Below are positions 33,403 through 42,650 of a stretch of DNA of 64,000 bases, in pieces. The notes under the pieces are model-generated. The model worked only from the letters and a program-made list of their open reading frames with translations. It was not told the origin of the DNA and ran no database searches. How positions within the stretch are numbered: the first letter of the stretch is position 1; the number at the start of each line of letters is the position of its first letter. This stretch comes from Methylopila sp. M107 (GTDB taxonomy: Bacteria; Pseudomonadota; Alphaproteobacteria; Rhizobiales; Methylopilaceae), in contig NZ_ARWB01000001.1 of assembly GCF_000384475.1 (NCBI RefSeq), positions 2,832,176-2,896,175 on the forward strand. Reading direction: 5' to 3'. The position numbers and the translations under genes were made by a program.

Positions 33403-34749
33403 ATGGCGGACGCGCCGAGGCTGGAGAAACGGGACGTCGCGGCCGGCAGGCTCTCGCCGGAGGACTATGCGGCGGGCTTTGCTGACCTCCATCCGGGGCT
33501 CGACGCCAACGCCGCGCGCATCGAGGCGGAGCGCTGCCTGTTCTGCTACGACGCCCCGTGCGCGAGCGCCTGCCCGACCTCGATCGACATTCCCCTGTTC
33601 ATCCGCCAGATCGCCAAGGGCCAGCCGAAGCCCGCCGCGAAGACGATCCTCGACCAGAACATCATGGGCGCGATGTGCGCCCGGGTGTGCCCGACAGAGA
33701 CGCTGTGCGAGGAGGTCTGCGTGCGCCACGCCTCCGACGGCGCGCCGGTGCGCATCGGCCAGCTCCAGCGCTTCGCGACCGATGCGCTGTTCGCGGCCGG
33801 CGCGCAGCCCTATCGGCGCGGCGCGCCGACCGATCGCCGGATCGCGGTGGTGGGCGCCGGTCCCGCCGGCCTCGCCTGCGCGCATGCGCTGGCGAGAGCT
33901 GGCCATGAGGTCGTGGTGTTCGAGGCGCGCGAAAAACCGGGCGGGCTGAACGAATACGGCATCGCGGCCTACAAGGCGGTCGACGGCGTCGCGCAGGCCG
34001 AGGTCGATTTCATCCTGGGCGTCGGCGGGATCGAGCTGAAGACCGGCGCCGCGCTGGGCCGGGATGTCTCGCTCGCCGGACTGCGGGATCAGTTCGACGC
34101 GGTGTTCCTCGGCATGGGGCTCGGCGGCGTCAACGCGCTCGGAATCGAGGCCGACAAGGGCGGCGAGGACGCAGTCTCCTACATCGCGGGGCTGAGACAG
34201 GCCGGAGATCTGGCGTCGCTGCCGGTCGGCCGGCGCGTGGTGGTGATCGGCGGCGGCATGACGGCGATCGACGTCGCGGTGCAGACCAAGCGTCTCGGCG
34301 CCGAGGAGGTCACGGTCGTCTATCGCCGCGGCGCGGTCGACATGGGCGCGAGCGAATTCGAGCAGGAGCTTGCGCTGACCGACGGCGTGACGATCCGCTG
34401 TTTCGCGAAGCCCGTCGCGGTTTCGCCCGGGTCGGCGACATTCGAGAAGACAGAAGTGGTCGAGGGAAGGCTGATCGGGACCGGCGAGATCTTCGAACTG
34501 CCTTACGACCAGCTGTTTCGCGCCATCGGCCAGACGCTTGTCGCCGACGGGCTCGACGGCGCGATCATGCTCGAAAGCGGGCGCATCAAGGTCGACGCCG
34601 AGAGGCGCACGTCGCTGTCCGGCGTGTGGGCCGGCGGCGACTGTATCGCGGGCGGCCAGGACCTGACGGTTGCGGCGGTGGAGGACGGCAAGCGCGCCGC
34701 CGCATCGATCGACCGAGCGCTGAGGGCGGAATTAAGGCCGGCGGAATAG
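33403..34749 (+). CDS. preT: NAD(P)-dependent dihydropyrimidine dehydrogenase, PreT subunit
   Basis: A 448-residue flavoprotein of the GltD/PreT family. The N-terminal part has the Fe-S cysteine clusters (CLFCYDAPCASACP and CARVCPTETLCEEVC). Then come an FAD-binding Rossmann fold (VVGAGPAGLACAHALARAGHEV, from about residue 147) and a second nucleotide-binding fold (VVVIGGGMTAIDVA, about 280). It passes electrons from NAD(P)H to PreA, the next gene, for reduction of uracil and thymine, the first step of reductive pyrimidine breakdown. Length matches E. coli PreT (about 412) with a slightly longer N terminus. Confidence 0.92.
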   Translation: MADAPRLEKRDVAAGRLSPEDYAAGFADLHPGLDANAARIEAERCLFCYDAPCASACPTSIDIPLFIRQIAKGQPKPAAKTILDQNIMGAMCARVCPTETLCEEVCVRHASDGAPVRIGQLQRFATDALFAAGAQPYRRGAPTDRRIAVVGAGPAGLACAHALARAGHEVVVFEAREKPGGLNEYGIAAYKAVDGVAQAEVDFILGVGGIELKTGAALGRDVSLAGLRDQFDAVFLGMGLGGVNALGIEADKGGEDAVSYIAGLRQAGDLASLPVGRRVVVIGGGMTAIDVAVQTKRLGAEEVTVVYRRGAVDMGASEFEQELALTDGVTIRCFAKPVAVSPGSATFEKTEVVEGRLIGTGEIFELPYDQLFRAIGQTLVADGLDGAIMLESGRIKVDAERRTSLSGVWAGGDCIAGGQDLTVAAVEDGKRAAASIDRALRAELRPAE

Positions 34750-34756
34750 ACGTGGC

Positions 34757-34870
34757 GTCATCCCGGACGCGCGCAGCGCGAGCCGGGATCGTCGTCAGGA
34801 ATTGGCGCCGGACTTGCGGCTCAACTGGAAGACGATCCCGGCTCTCCGCAACGCTTGCGGCCGGGATGAC
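34757..34870. repeat. REP-like palindrome between preT and preA
   Basis: Begins GTCATCCCGGACGCGC and ends GCGGCCGGGATGAC. The inner parts (GATCGTCGTC and GACGATCCCGG) are also complementary, so the whole folds back on itself. Same family as 40314-40422, with which it shares most of the right half. Confidence 0.75.
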
Positions 34871-34886
34871 GGGGAGACGGAACGCC

Positions 34887-36197
34887 ATGGCCGACCTCTC
34901 GACGACCTTCGCGGGGATCAAATCCCCAAATCCGTTCTGGCTCGCCTCCGCGCCGCCGACTGACAAAGCGTACAACGTCGTCCGCGCCTATCGCGAGGGC
35001 TGGGGCGGCGTGGTGTGGAAGACGCTCGGCGAGGACCCTGCGATCGTCAACGTCTCCGGCCCCCGCTACGGCGCGTTGCACGGCCCCGACCGGCGGGTGA
35101 TCGGCTTCAACAACATCGAGCTCATCACCGACCGGCCGCTGGAAACAAATCTTCGCGAGATCAAGCAGGTCAAGCGCGACTGGCCCGACCGCGCGCTCGT
35201 CGTCTCGCTGATGGTGCCCTGCGAGGAGCAAAGCTGGAAAGCGATCCTCGCCCGCGTCGAGGAGACCGGCGCGGATGGCGTCGAGCTCAATTTCGGCTGC
35301 CCGCACGGCATGTCGGAGCGCGGCATGGGCTCGGCCGTCGGCCAGGTGCCGGACTATGTCGAGATGGTCACGCGCTGGTGTAAAGCCAACACCCGAATGC
35401 CGGTGATCGTGAAACTCACGCCAAATGTCGGCGACATTCGCCCGCCGGCGCTCGCCGCGACGCGCGGCGGGGCGGACGGAATCTCGCTGATCAACACGAT
35501 CAACTCGATTATCGGCGTCGACCTCGACGCCATGGCGCCGCTGCCGCACACCGGCGGTAAAGGCACTCACGGCGGATACTGCGGCGCCGCCGTGAAGCCG
35601 ATCGCGCTCAACATGGTTGCCGAGATCGCCCGCACGAAGGAGACGGCGCGCGTGCCGCTCTCCGGCATCGGCGGGATCGAGGGCTGGCGGGACGCCGCCG
35701 AGTTCATGGCGCTCGGCTGCGGGACGGTGCAGGTCTGCACCGCCGCGATGCTCTACGGCTTCAAGATCGTGAAGGAGATGACGGCGGGGCTCGGGGCCTG
35801 GATGGATGAGAAAGGCTATGCGCGCCTCGACGACTTCGTCGGCCGCGCCGTGCCGCAGATCACCGACTGGCAGCACCTCGACCTCGGCTATGCGGTGAAA
35901 GCGCGGATCGACCAGAACCTCTGCATCGAATGCGGCCGCTGCCACATCGCCTGCGAGGACACCTCGCACCAGGCGATCACGCGCGAAGTCGGCGGCGTGC
36001 GGCGGTTCGAGGTGATCGACGAGGAGTGCGTCGGCTGCAATCTCTGCGCCTCCGTCTGTCCGGTCGAGGGCTGCATCGATATGGTGCCGCTCAGCGTCGG
36101 GGCGGTTGACGTGCGGACGGGGCGAACCATCACGGCCGAACCGCTGCCATGGACGCGGCACCCCAACAACCCGATGGCGCGGGAAGCGGCGGAGTGA
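34887..36197 (+). CDS. preA: Dihydropyrimidine dehydrogenase, catalytic PreA subunit
   Basis: A 436-residue protein with a dihydroorotate dehydrogenase-like FMN barrel. NFGCPHGMSERGMG contains the Cys expected at the DPD active site, and the FMN phosphate-binding part is at GIGGIEGWRDAAEFMALG. A C-terminal double [4Fe-4S] ferredoxin follows (CIECGRCHIAC and CVGCNLCASVCP, about 345-395). It reduces uracil or thymine to the 5,6-dihydro form using electrons from PreT. The ATG at 34887 is chosen; the frame extends upstream through the REP-like element, which is not coding. Confidence 0.94.
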   Translation: MADLSTTFAGIKSPNPFWLASAPPTDKAYNVVRAYREGWGGVVWKTLGEDPAIVNVSGPRYGALHGPDRRVIGFNNIELITDRPLETNLREIKQVKRDWPDRALVVSLMVPCEEQSWKAILARVEETGADGVELNFGCPHGMSERGMGSAVGQVPDYVEMVTRWCKANTRMPVIVKLTPNVGDIRPPALAATRGGADGISLINTINSIIGVDLDAMAPLPHTGGKGTHGGYCGAAVKPIALNMVAEIARTKETARVPLSGIGGIEGWRDAAEFMALGCGTVQVCTAAMLYGFKIVKEMTAGLGAWMDEKGYARLDDFVGRAVPQITDWQHLDLGYAVKARIDQNLCIECGRCHIACEDTSHQAITREVGGVRRFEVIDEECVGCNLCASVCPVEGCIDMVPLSVGAVDVRTGRTITAEPLPWTRHPNNPMAREAAE

Positions 36198-36243
36198 GGC
36201 TGAGATTGGCGATTGCGAACGTTGCGAAGGCGCCGCTTCTTGA

Positions 36244-36395
36244 TCCTCCTCCGTGCGAAGCACGGGGGAGGGGGACCGCGAAGCGGTGGAGGGGGCAGGG
36301 CGTAAAGCGCGGCGTCTCCGTCTGTGCCTCATTTTGAAGCGAGCCCCCTCCACCATGCTTCGCAGCCAACCCCTCCCCCGCAGCGCGGAGGAGGA
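36244..36395. repeat. REP-like palindrome between preA and the ABC genes
   Basis: The left part TCCTCCTCCG...GGGGGAGGGGG pairs with CCCCTCCCCC...CGGAGGAGGA at the right. The two halves are separated by about 75 bases. Same general family as 51264-51386 and 59441-59581. Confidence 0.65.
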
Positions 36396-36476
36396 ACCGA
36401 GGCGACCGCTTTTGCGACGATCCCCCTTGCGGGGAGGGGACACGGCCGCGCCCGCCCCGACGATCTGGACCGACGC

Positions 36477-37274
36477 ATGACGGCGCCTCTCGCGGCCGGT
36501 CCCGCCATCACGATCCGTGGCCTCGGCGTCTCCTTCGCCACGCCGGAAGGCCCGATCCATGCGCTGAAGGACGTCGACCTCGACGTCGCGCCGGGCGAAT
36601 TCATCTCGCTGATCGGCCCCTCGGGCTGCGGCAAGACCACTCTCATGCGGCTCGTCGCCGATCTCGAGACGCCGACCGCCGGCGACATCTCGATCGCCGG
36701 GCTCACCCCGCGCGCGGCGCGCGAAAAGCGCGCCTATGGCTACGTGTTCCAGGCGCCGGCGCTCTATCCGTGGCGCACCATCGAGCGCAACGTCGCGCTC
36801 CCGCTGGAAATCATGGGCGTCCCGCGGGCCGAGCGGGTCGAGCGGGCGAAGAGGAGCCTCGCCGAGGTCGGGCTTTCGGGCTTCGAGAAGCGCTTCCCGT
36901 GGCAGCTTTCGGGCGGCATGCAGCAGCGCGCCTCGATCGCACGCGCGCTCGCCTTCGACGCAGGCCTCCTGCTGATGGACGAGCCGTTCGGCGCGCTCGA
37001 CGAGATCGTCCGCGACCGTCTGAACGAGCAGTTGCACGATCTCTGGGAGCGCACGGGAAAGACCGCGCTGTTCGTGACGCATTCGATCTCGGAGGCCGTG
37101 TTCCTGTCGACCCGCATCGTGGTGATGTCGCCCCGGCCGGGCAGGATCGTCGGCGTCGTCGACGCGGCCCGGCTTCCGCGCCGGCGCACGCTGGAGGCGC
37201 GCGAGACGCCCGAATTCCTGGAGGTCGCCCGCGAGGTCCGCGAGCTGCTGCGGGCGGGGCACGCCTATGATTGA
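36477..37274 (+). CDS. ABC transporter ATP-binding protein (SsuB/TauB type)
   Basis: A 265-residue ATPase with Walker A GPSGCGKTT (about residues 46-54), signature LSGGMQQR, Walker B LLLMDEPFGALD and switch His in FVTHSISEA. The group serves importers that work with NMT1/THI5-like binding proteins. It is followed by two permease genes and a binding protein gene. Since the cluster encodes pyrimidine breakdown, the likely cargo is a pyrimidine, hydantoin or related ureide (inferred). Confidence 0.92.
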   Translation: MTAPLAAGPAITIRGLGVSFATPEGPIHALKDVDLDVAPGEFISLIGPSGCGKTTLMRLVADLETPTAGDISIAGLTPRAAREKRAYGYVFQAPALYPWRTIERNVALPLEIMGVPRAERVERAKRSLAEVGLSGFEKRFPWQLSGGMQQRASIARALAFDAGLLLMDEPFGALDEIVRDRLNEQLHDLWERTGKTALFVTHSISEAVFLSTRIVVMSPRPGRIVGVVDAARLPRRRTLEARETPEFLEVAREVRELLRAGHAYD

Positions 37275-37320
37275 GGGGCGCGGCTGGCGCTTGAGCGCTT
37301 CGGGACGCGTCGCCTTCGCC

Positions 37321-37416
37321 GTCATCCCGGCCGAAGTGCCGGGATCCATAAACGCCGCCGGCGACAAATCACCCCGACCGTCGCGATTATGGATTCCGGG
37401 ACAAGCCCGGAATGAC
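37321..37416. repeat. REP-like palindrome between the ABC ATPase and permease genes
   Basis: Begins GTCATCCCGGCCGAAG and ends ACAAGCCCGGAATGAC. The inner parts GGGATCCATAA and TTATGGATTCC are complementary, which gives a long stem. Family of the GTCAT...GAC elements. Confidence 0.75.
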
Positions 37417-37433
37417 GACTTTCCGTTCGCCCG

Positions 37434-38336
37434 ATGAGAGATGCAGTCCTCAGCCGCGGCACGACCTTCCGGCGCCGCCTCTCCGGCGGCTCGACGCTTC
37501 CCATCATCGTCGTCTGCGGCGGCTTCATCCTCGTCTGGTATCTCGGCGCGGTCTGGCTGAACGCCGGGATCGTCGAAGGTCGCTCGCCCGGCCTCGACGC
37601 GCTGTCCTTCGCCAAGGCCGCATGGTCGCTCGACCGGCCGCTGCTGCCGGCCCCGCATCAGGTGCTGGCCGAGCTCAAGCTCGAGATCTTCGACGCGCGG
37701 TTCGGGACTGCCCGCAACCTCCTCACCCATGTCGGGGTGACGATGTCCTCGACGCTGGTCGGCTTCGCCATCGGCGTCGCGCTCGGGATTTTCCTCGCCA
37801 TCGGCCTCGTCAAATCCCGCGCGCTCGACAAGTCGCTGACCCCGTGGCTGGTCGCGAGCCAGACCATCCCGATCCTCGCCATCGCGCCGATCGTGGTGAC
37901 GGCGCTCGGCTCCGTCGGATTGAAGGGCCTGATCCCCAAGGCGATTATTTCCGCATACCTTTGCTTCTTCCCGGTCGCGATCGGCATGGCGAAGGGGCTG
38001 TCGTCGCCGGACGTTTCCGCCCGCGACCTGATGCGGACCTATGCGGCGAGCGGGGGGCAGGTGCTGACGAAGCTGCAGCTGCCGGCGGCGCTGCCCTTTC
38101 TGTTCGCGAGCCTGAAGGTCGCGGTCGCGGCCGCCTTCGTCGGCGCGATCGTGGCGGAGCTGCCGACCGGCGCGCAGTCCGGCCTCGGCGCGCGCCTGCT
38201 CGCCGGCTCCTATTACGGCAACACGCTGCAGATCTGGGCGGCGCTGGTCGCCGCCTCGATCGCCGCCGCAGGGCTTGTGCTTGGCGTCGGCCTGATTGAG
38301 CGCATCGTGCTCGGGCGGACAGGCGTGCGGCGATGA
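37434..38336 (+). CDS. ABC transporter permease, first
   Basis: A 300-residue BPD_transp_1 permease with about six membrane helices (first at IIVVCGGFILVWYLGAVWL). The EAA-like cytoplasmic loop that contacts the ATPase lies around residues 194-223 (ARDLMRTYAASGGQVLTKLQLPAAL). It overlaps the start of the second permease by four bases (ATGA), so the two are made together and probably form a heterodimer. Confidence 0.92.
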   Translation: MRDAVLSRGTTFRRRLSGGSTLPIIVVCGGFILVWYLGAVWLNAGIVEGRSPGLDALSFAKAAWSLDRPLLPAPHQVLAELKLEIFDARFGTARNLLTHVGVTMSSTLVGFAIGVALGIFLAIGLVKSRALDKSLTPWLVASQTIPILAIAPIVVTALGSVGLKGLIPKAIISAYLCFFPVAIGMAKGLSSPDVSARDLMRTYAASGGQVLTKLQLPAALPFLFASLKVAVAAAFVGAIVAELPTGAQSGLGARLLAGSYYGNTLQIWAALVAASIAAAGLVLGVGLIERIVLGRTGVRR

Positions 38337-39304
38337 TCGCGGCCGAAGACGTCAAAGGCTACGGGCTGACGCTCCTGACGGTCGCCGCAGGCCTCGGGCT
38401 TGCGGTCGCGGCGCGCGCGAACGCGGCCGAAAGCGCGGCGTCGGCCGGGTTCTGGCTCGCCGCCGTCGCAGCGTGGCTCGCCGCCTGGGCGGTCAATCTG
38501 AAGCTCGTCCGTGGGACCCCCTCCGGACACGGCGCGCGCGTCCGCGACATCATCGTTCCGCTCGCTTTCGGCGTCTGGCTGGTGCTGATCTGGGAGATCG
38601 TCGTGGTCGGCGCGCGCGTCTCGCCCGCGCTGATGCCGGCACCCTCCGCCATCGTCGCAAAACTTTGGGACGCGGCGCCAACGCTGTGGGCCGATTTCCG
38701 GCAGACCGTGCTGAAGGCCGCGCTCGCCGGCTGGCTGATCGGCTGCGCGTCCGGAATCGTGGCGGCGCTGGTCGCGGATCGGTTTCCGTTCTTCGCCAGA
38801 GGGCTTGCGCCGCTCGGCAACCTCGCCTCGGCGCTGCCGATCATCGGCGTCGCGCCGATCGCCGTGATGTGGTTCGGTTTCGACTGGCCGTCCAAGGCCG
38901 CCGTCGTCGTCGCGATGACGTTCTTCCCCGTCTTCGTGAACACGGTAGCGGGGCTTAGCGAAAGCGGCGCGCTGGAGCGCGACCTGATGCGCTCCTACGG
39001 GGCCGGATGGCTGACGACGCTGCTGACGCTCCGCCTGCCGGCTGCCCTTCCTTTCATCTTCAATGCCCTAAAGCTCGCCTCGACGCTCGCGCTGATCGGC
39101 GCGATAGTCGCCGAATTCTTCGGCACGCCGATCGTCGGCATGGGCTTCCGCATCCAGACGGAGGCCGCCAAGCTCGCCCTCGACATGGTGTGGGCCGAGA
39201 TCGTCGTCGCGGCGGTCGCGGGCTCGGCCTTTTACGGCGCGCTCGCCCTCCTCGAACGGCGCATGACGTTCTGGCATCCGTCGGTCCGCATGCGGGCCGC
39301 ATGA
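38333..39304 (+). CDS. ABC transporter permease, second
   Basis: A 323-residue BPD_transp_1 permease. Two extra hydrophobic helices precede the usual core (about 5-25 and 34-52). The EAA loop is SGALERDLMRSYGAGWLTTLLTLRLPAAL (in about 205-235). It is closely related in layout to the first permease, so a gene duplication is likely. It starts within the first permease stop codon. Confidence 0.92.
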   Translation: MIAAEDVKGYGLTLLTVAAGLGLAVAARANAAESAASAGFWLAAVAAWLAAWAVNLKLVRGTPSGHGARVRDIIVPLAFGVWLVLIWEIVVVGARVSPALMPAPSAIVAKLWDAAPTLWADFRQTVLKAALAGWLIGCASGIVAALVADRFPFFARGLAPLGNLASALPIIGVAPIAVMWFGFDWPSKAAVVVAMTFFPVFVNTVAGLSESGALERDLMRSYGAGWLTTLLTLRLPAALPFIFNALKLASTLALIGAIVAEFFGTPIVGMGFRIQTEAAKLALDMVWAEIVVAAVAGSAFYGALALLERRMTFWHPSVRMRAA

Positions 39305-39324
39305 GTTTGAGGATCGGGGATCAC

Positions 39325-40305
39325 ATGAAGTCCATCGTCGCGCTCGCCCTTGCAGGGATTTGCCTCGCCTCGCCTGCGCACGCCGCCGAAAAGGTGACGC
39401 TGCAGCTCAAATGGGTGACGCAGGCGCAGTTCGCCGGCTACTTCGTCGCCAAGGCGAAGGGGTTTTACGAGAAGGCCGGGCTCGACGTGACGATCAATCC
39501 GGGCGGCCCCGACATCGCGCCCGCGCAGGTGCTGGCCGGCGGCGGCGCCGACGTCATCGTGGACTGGATGCCCTCCGCGCTCGCGGCCCGCGAGAAGGGC
39601 GTGCCGCTCGTCAACATCGCCCAGCCGTTCAAGAAATCCGGCATGATGCTGACCTGCCGCGCTGACAGCGGGGTCAAGACGCCAAAGGACTTCAAGGGGA
39701 AGACGCTCGGCGTCTGGTTCTCGGGCAACGAATATCCGTTCCTCGCCTGGATGGCGAAGCTCGGCCTCAAGACCGACGGTTCGGCCGAAGGCGTGAAAGT
39801 GCTGAAGCAGGGCTTCAACGTCGATCCGATCTTGCAGAAGCAGGCCGACTGCGTCTCGACCATGACCTACAACGAGTACTGGCAGGTCATCGACGGCGGG
39901 CTGAAGCCCTCGGATCTCGTCGTGTTCAAATATGAGGACGAGGGCGTCGCGACGCTCGAGGACGGGCTTTACGCCGACGAGAAGAAGCTCACTGACCCGG
40001 CGTTCGTGGCGAAGCTCGCGAAGTTCGTGAAGGCGTCCATGGAAGGCTGGGCCTGGGCCAAGGCGAACCCCGACGAGGCCGCCGCCATCACGCTCGAGGC
40101 CGACGCGTCCGGAGCGCAGACCGAAGCGCACCAGAAGCGCATGATGGGCGAGGTCGCGAAGCTCCTCGCCTCGGGTTCGGGCGCGCTCGATCCCGCCGAC
40201 TACAAGCGCACCGTCGCGACGCTGCTCTCGACCGGCGGCGACGCCCCGGTGATCACCAAGGAGCCGGTCGGCGCGTTCACGGACGTGGTGACCAAGGCGG
40301 AGTGA
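39325..40305 (+). CDS. NMT1/THI5-like substrate-binding protein of the ABC importer
   Basis: A 326-residue periplasmic binding protein. A signal peptide (KSIVALALAGICLASPAHAAEK) precedes the typical start VTLQLKWVTQAQFAGYFVAKAKGFYEKAGLDV. The family binds pyrimidine-like ligands such as the thiamine precursor HMP, which suits an importer in a pyrimidine catabolism cluster. Start at 39325 is preferred (GAGGATCGGGG ahead, clean signal peptide); an ATG at 39301 overlaps the permease stop and would add eight residues. Confidence 0.92.
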   Translation: MKSIVALALAGICLASPAHAAEKVTLQLKWVTQAQFAGYFVAKAKGFYEKAGLDVTINPGGPDIAPAQVLAGGGADVIVDWMPSALAAREKGVPLVNIAQPFKKSGMMLTCRADSGVKTPKDFKGKTLGVWFSGNEYPFLAWMAKLGLKTDGSAEGVKVLKQGFNVDPILQKQADCVSTMTYNEYWQVIDGGLKPSDLVVFKYEDEGVATLEDGLYADEKKLTDPAFVAKLAKFVKASMEGWAWAKANPDEAAAITLEADASGAQTEAHQKRMMGEVAKLLASGSGALDPADYKRTVATLLSTGGDAPVITKEPVGAFTDVVTKAE

Positions 40306-40313
40306 TCTCGCCC

Positions 40314-40422
40314 GTCTTCCCGGACGGCCGCGTCAGCGGCCGATCCGGGATCGTCTTCCGTTTCGAACGCTCTATTCTGACGACGATCCCGGCTCTCCGC
40401 CTGCGGCTCCGGCCGGGATGAC
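40314..40422. repeat. REP-like palindrome between the binding protein and hydA genes
   Basis: Begins GTCTTCCCGGACGGCC and ends CCGGCCGGGATGAC. It shares ACGATCCCGGCTCTCCGC with the element at 34757-34870, which shows a common origin. Confidence 0.75.
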
Positions 40423-40441
40423 GGCTGGAGGACGACGTCCC

Positions 40442-41887
40442 ATGACCCTGCTCATCAAAGGCGGAACCGTCGTCACCGCCGACCGGCAATGGCGCGCGGA
40501 CGTCCTTGTCGAGGGCGAGACCATCGCGGCGGTCGGCGAGAACCTCGAAGCGCCGGCGGGGGCCGAGGTCGTCGACGCCTCCGGCGCCTATATCATGCCG
40601 GGCGGCATCGACCCGCACACCCATATGGAGTTCCACTTCATGGGGACGGTCTCGGCCGACGATTTCGAATGGGGCACGAAGGCTGCGCTCGCCGGCGGCA
40701 CGACCACGATCGTCGATTTCTGCATCCCCGAGCCCGGCCAGCGCATGCCGGACGCCTATGCCGACTGGCGCGCGAAATCGCAAAAATCCGCGGGCGATTA
40801 CTCGTTCCATCTCGCCGTCACCGGCTGGGACGAGAAATCCGCCGACGACATGCGCTTCATCGTCGGCGAAGGGGTCAACACCTTCAAGCACTTCATGGCC
40901 TACAAGGGCGCGCTGATGGTGGAGGACGACGTGCTGTTCGCCTCCTTCAAGACCTGCGCTGAAATCGGCGTCACGCCGCTGGTCCATGCCGAGAACGGAG
41001 AGGTGGTGGCGCAGCTGCAGGCGGACCTTCTGGCGAGGGGCATGACCGGTCCCGAAGGCCACGCGCTGTCGCGCCCGCCGATCGTCGAGGCGGAGGCCAC
41101 GACGCGCGCCATCATGATCGCCGACATGGCGGGCTGCCCGCTCTATGTCGTGCACACCTCCTCGCGCGAGGCCCATGAGGCGATCGCCCGCGCCCGCGCG
41201 GCCGGCCAGCGGGTCTATGGCGAGCCGCTGATCCAGCACCTGACGCTGGATGAAAGCCGCTATCGCGACGCCGAATGGCTCGCCGCCGCGCAATGCGTGA
41301 TGTCGCCGCCGTTCCGCGCCAAGAGCCATCAGGACAGTCTGTGGAACGGGCTGATGGCCGGCTCGCTGCAGGTGGTCGCGACCGACCACTGCTCGTTCAC
41401 GAGCGAGCAGAAACGCATGGGCAAGGGCGATTTCACCCGCATCCCGAACGGCACCGGCGGGCTCGAAGACCGCATGCGGGTGCTCTGGACCGCAGGCGTC
41501 GCGACAGGCCGTCTGACGCCGAGCGAGTTTGTGGCGGTGACCTCGGCGAACAGCGCCAAAATCCTGAACATGTATCCGAGGAAGGGCGCGATCCTGCCGG
41601 GCGCCGACGCCGACATCGTCATCTGGGACCCGGAGGCGACCTCGACGGTCGAGGCCGCGACCCAGGTCAGCCGGATCGACTACAATGTGTTCGAAGGCTT
41701 CCGTTGCGTCGGCCGCGCCGCCAAGGTTTTCTTACGCGGCGTGCTCGCGGCGGAGAACGGGAAGCCGATCGCGGAGGCTGGAAACGGCCGCTTCATCGCG
41801 CGAAAACCATTCCCCTCGCACCACGTCGCGCTTGCGACCCGCAAGGCCAAGACCGCGCCGAAGCCGGTGCTGCGCGGCGTGCATTGA
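40442..41887 (+). CDS. hydA: Dihydropyrimidinase / D-hydantoinase
   Basis: A 481-residue amidohydrolase. Metal ligands are visible in order: HTH in GIDPHTHMEF, the lysine to be carbamylated in FMAYKG, H in LVHAENG, H in VVHTSSREA and D in ATDHCSF. It opens the dihydrouracil or dihydrothymine ring to N-carbamoyl-beta-amino acids, the step after PreTA. GGAGGA lies ahead of the ATG. The frame is open to 40418, inside the REP element, so 40442 is the true start. Confidence 0.95.
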   Translation: MTLLIKGGTVVTADRQWRADVLVEGETIAAVGENLEAPAGAEVVDASGAYIMPGGIDPHTHMEFHFMGTVSADDFEWGTKAALAGGTTTIVDFCIPEPGQRMPDAYADWRAKSQKSAGDYSFHLAVTGWDEKSADDMRFIVGEGVNTFKHFMAYKGALMVEDDVLFASFKTCAEIGVTPLVHAENGEVVAQLQADLLARGMTGPEGHALSRPPIVEAEATTRAIMIADMAGCPLYVVHTSSREAHEAIARARAAGQRVYGEPLIQHLTLDESRYRDAEWLAAAQCVMSPPFRAKSHQDSLWNGLMAGSLQVVATDHCSFTSEQKRMGKGDFTRIPNGTGGLEDRMRVLWTAGVATGRLTPSEFVAVTSANSAKILNMYPRKGAILPGADADIVIWDPEATSTVEAATQVSRIDYNVFEGFRCVGRAAKVFLRGVLAAENGKPIAEAGNGRFIARKPFPSHHVALATRKAKTAPKPVLRGVH

Positions 41888-41906
41888 GGGGCGCTTCGCG
41901 CTATAT

Positions 41907-41922
41907 GTAGTGAGATCACTAC
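41907..41922. promoter_or_regulatory. Operator palindrome of the toxin-antitoxin pair
   Basis: GTAGTGA and TCACTAC with a 2-base spacer form a perfect palindrome 15 bases before the antitoxin start, overlapping a likely TATATG-type promoter element. Antitoxins of this kind repress their own operon through such palindromes. Confidence 0.65.
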
Positions 41923-41936
41923 TTGAGGCGTGCGAG

Positions 41937-42188
41937 ATGAAAACCGCTTCCATGGCCGAAGCGAACCGGCAGTTTTCGAAGCTGCTCCGAAACGTCGTGA
42001 CGGACGGTCAAGAGGTGACGATTACGTCTCGCGGAAAACCCGTGGCGAAGATCGTGCCGATCGACGACGCGGCGGCGACCGCCGAGTGGGAAGAGGCGAA
42101 GAAGGAGCTCTTCGACCGGCTGGCGAAGCAGCCGGCGATGAACATCTCCTGGACCCGCGACGACGCCTATGAAGACGGCTATCCGTGA
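41937..42188 (+). CDS. Phd/YefM-type antitoxin
   Basis: An 83-residue protein with the Phd/YefM N-terminal DNA-binding domain (MKTASMAEANRQFSKLLRNVV...EVTITSRGKPVAKIVPI) and a short acidic C-terminal tail that should bind the toxin (WTRDDAYEDGYP). It overlaps the toxin start (GTGA at 42185). The small palindrome just upstream is the likely autoregulatory site. Confidence 0.9.
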   Translation: MKTASMAEANRQFSKLLRNVVTDGQEVTITSRGKPVAKIVPIDDAAATAEWEEAKKELFDRLAKQPAMNISWTRDDAYEDGYP

Positions 42189-42634
42189 GGATCGCTGTCG
42201 ACTCGAACGTGCTGCTCTATGCCGAAGGCCTGAATGACGCGGAACGCATGGCCGTCGCTCGCGACGTCCTCGACCGCATTCCGAAACGCCGAGGCGTTGT
42301 GTCTGTCCAGGCGTTGGGCGAATGCTTCCAGCTCTTGACCCGAAAAGGCGGACGTGACGCGACCGGCGTGCGCGAGATGATCGCTCAATGGTCTCGCGTT
42401 TACGACACGCAGGAGACCTCGATCGAGGTCTTCTCGGCGGCCGTCGAGATAGCGGCGCGACACAAGTTGCAGATCTGGGACAGCGTCATCCTCGCCGCCG
42501 CCGCAGAAGCGAACTGCACGATCCTTCTGTCGGAAGACATGCAGTCTGGCTTTCGATGGCGAGACGTCACCATCGTGAACCCCTTCTCGCCGCAGGAGCA
42601 TCCGTTGCTCACCGCCGCGCTCGATCCCGCCTGA
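42185..42634 (+). CDS. VapC-like PIN-domain toxin
   Basis: A 149-residue PIN domain RNase. The acidic residues are at D6 (AVDSNVLLY), E in ALGECFQ, D in IWDSVIL and D in LLSEDMQ. PIN toxins cleave RNA when the antitoxin is lost. GTG start in the antitoxin stop codon. The pair sits between the hydA and carbamoylase genes of the pyrimidine cluster, with 16 bases to the next gene, so it interrupts a functional operon without breaking a gene. Confidence 0.9.
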   Translation: MRIAVDSNVLLYAEGLNDAERMAVARDVLDRIPKRRGVVSVQALGECFQLLTRKGGRDATGVREMIAQWSRVYDTQETSIEVFSAAVEIAARHKLQIWDSVILAAAAEANCTILLSEDMQSGFRWRDVTIVNPFSPQEHPLLTAALDPA

Positions 42635-42650
42635 ATGGCCGGAGGCCGCC

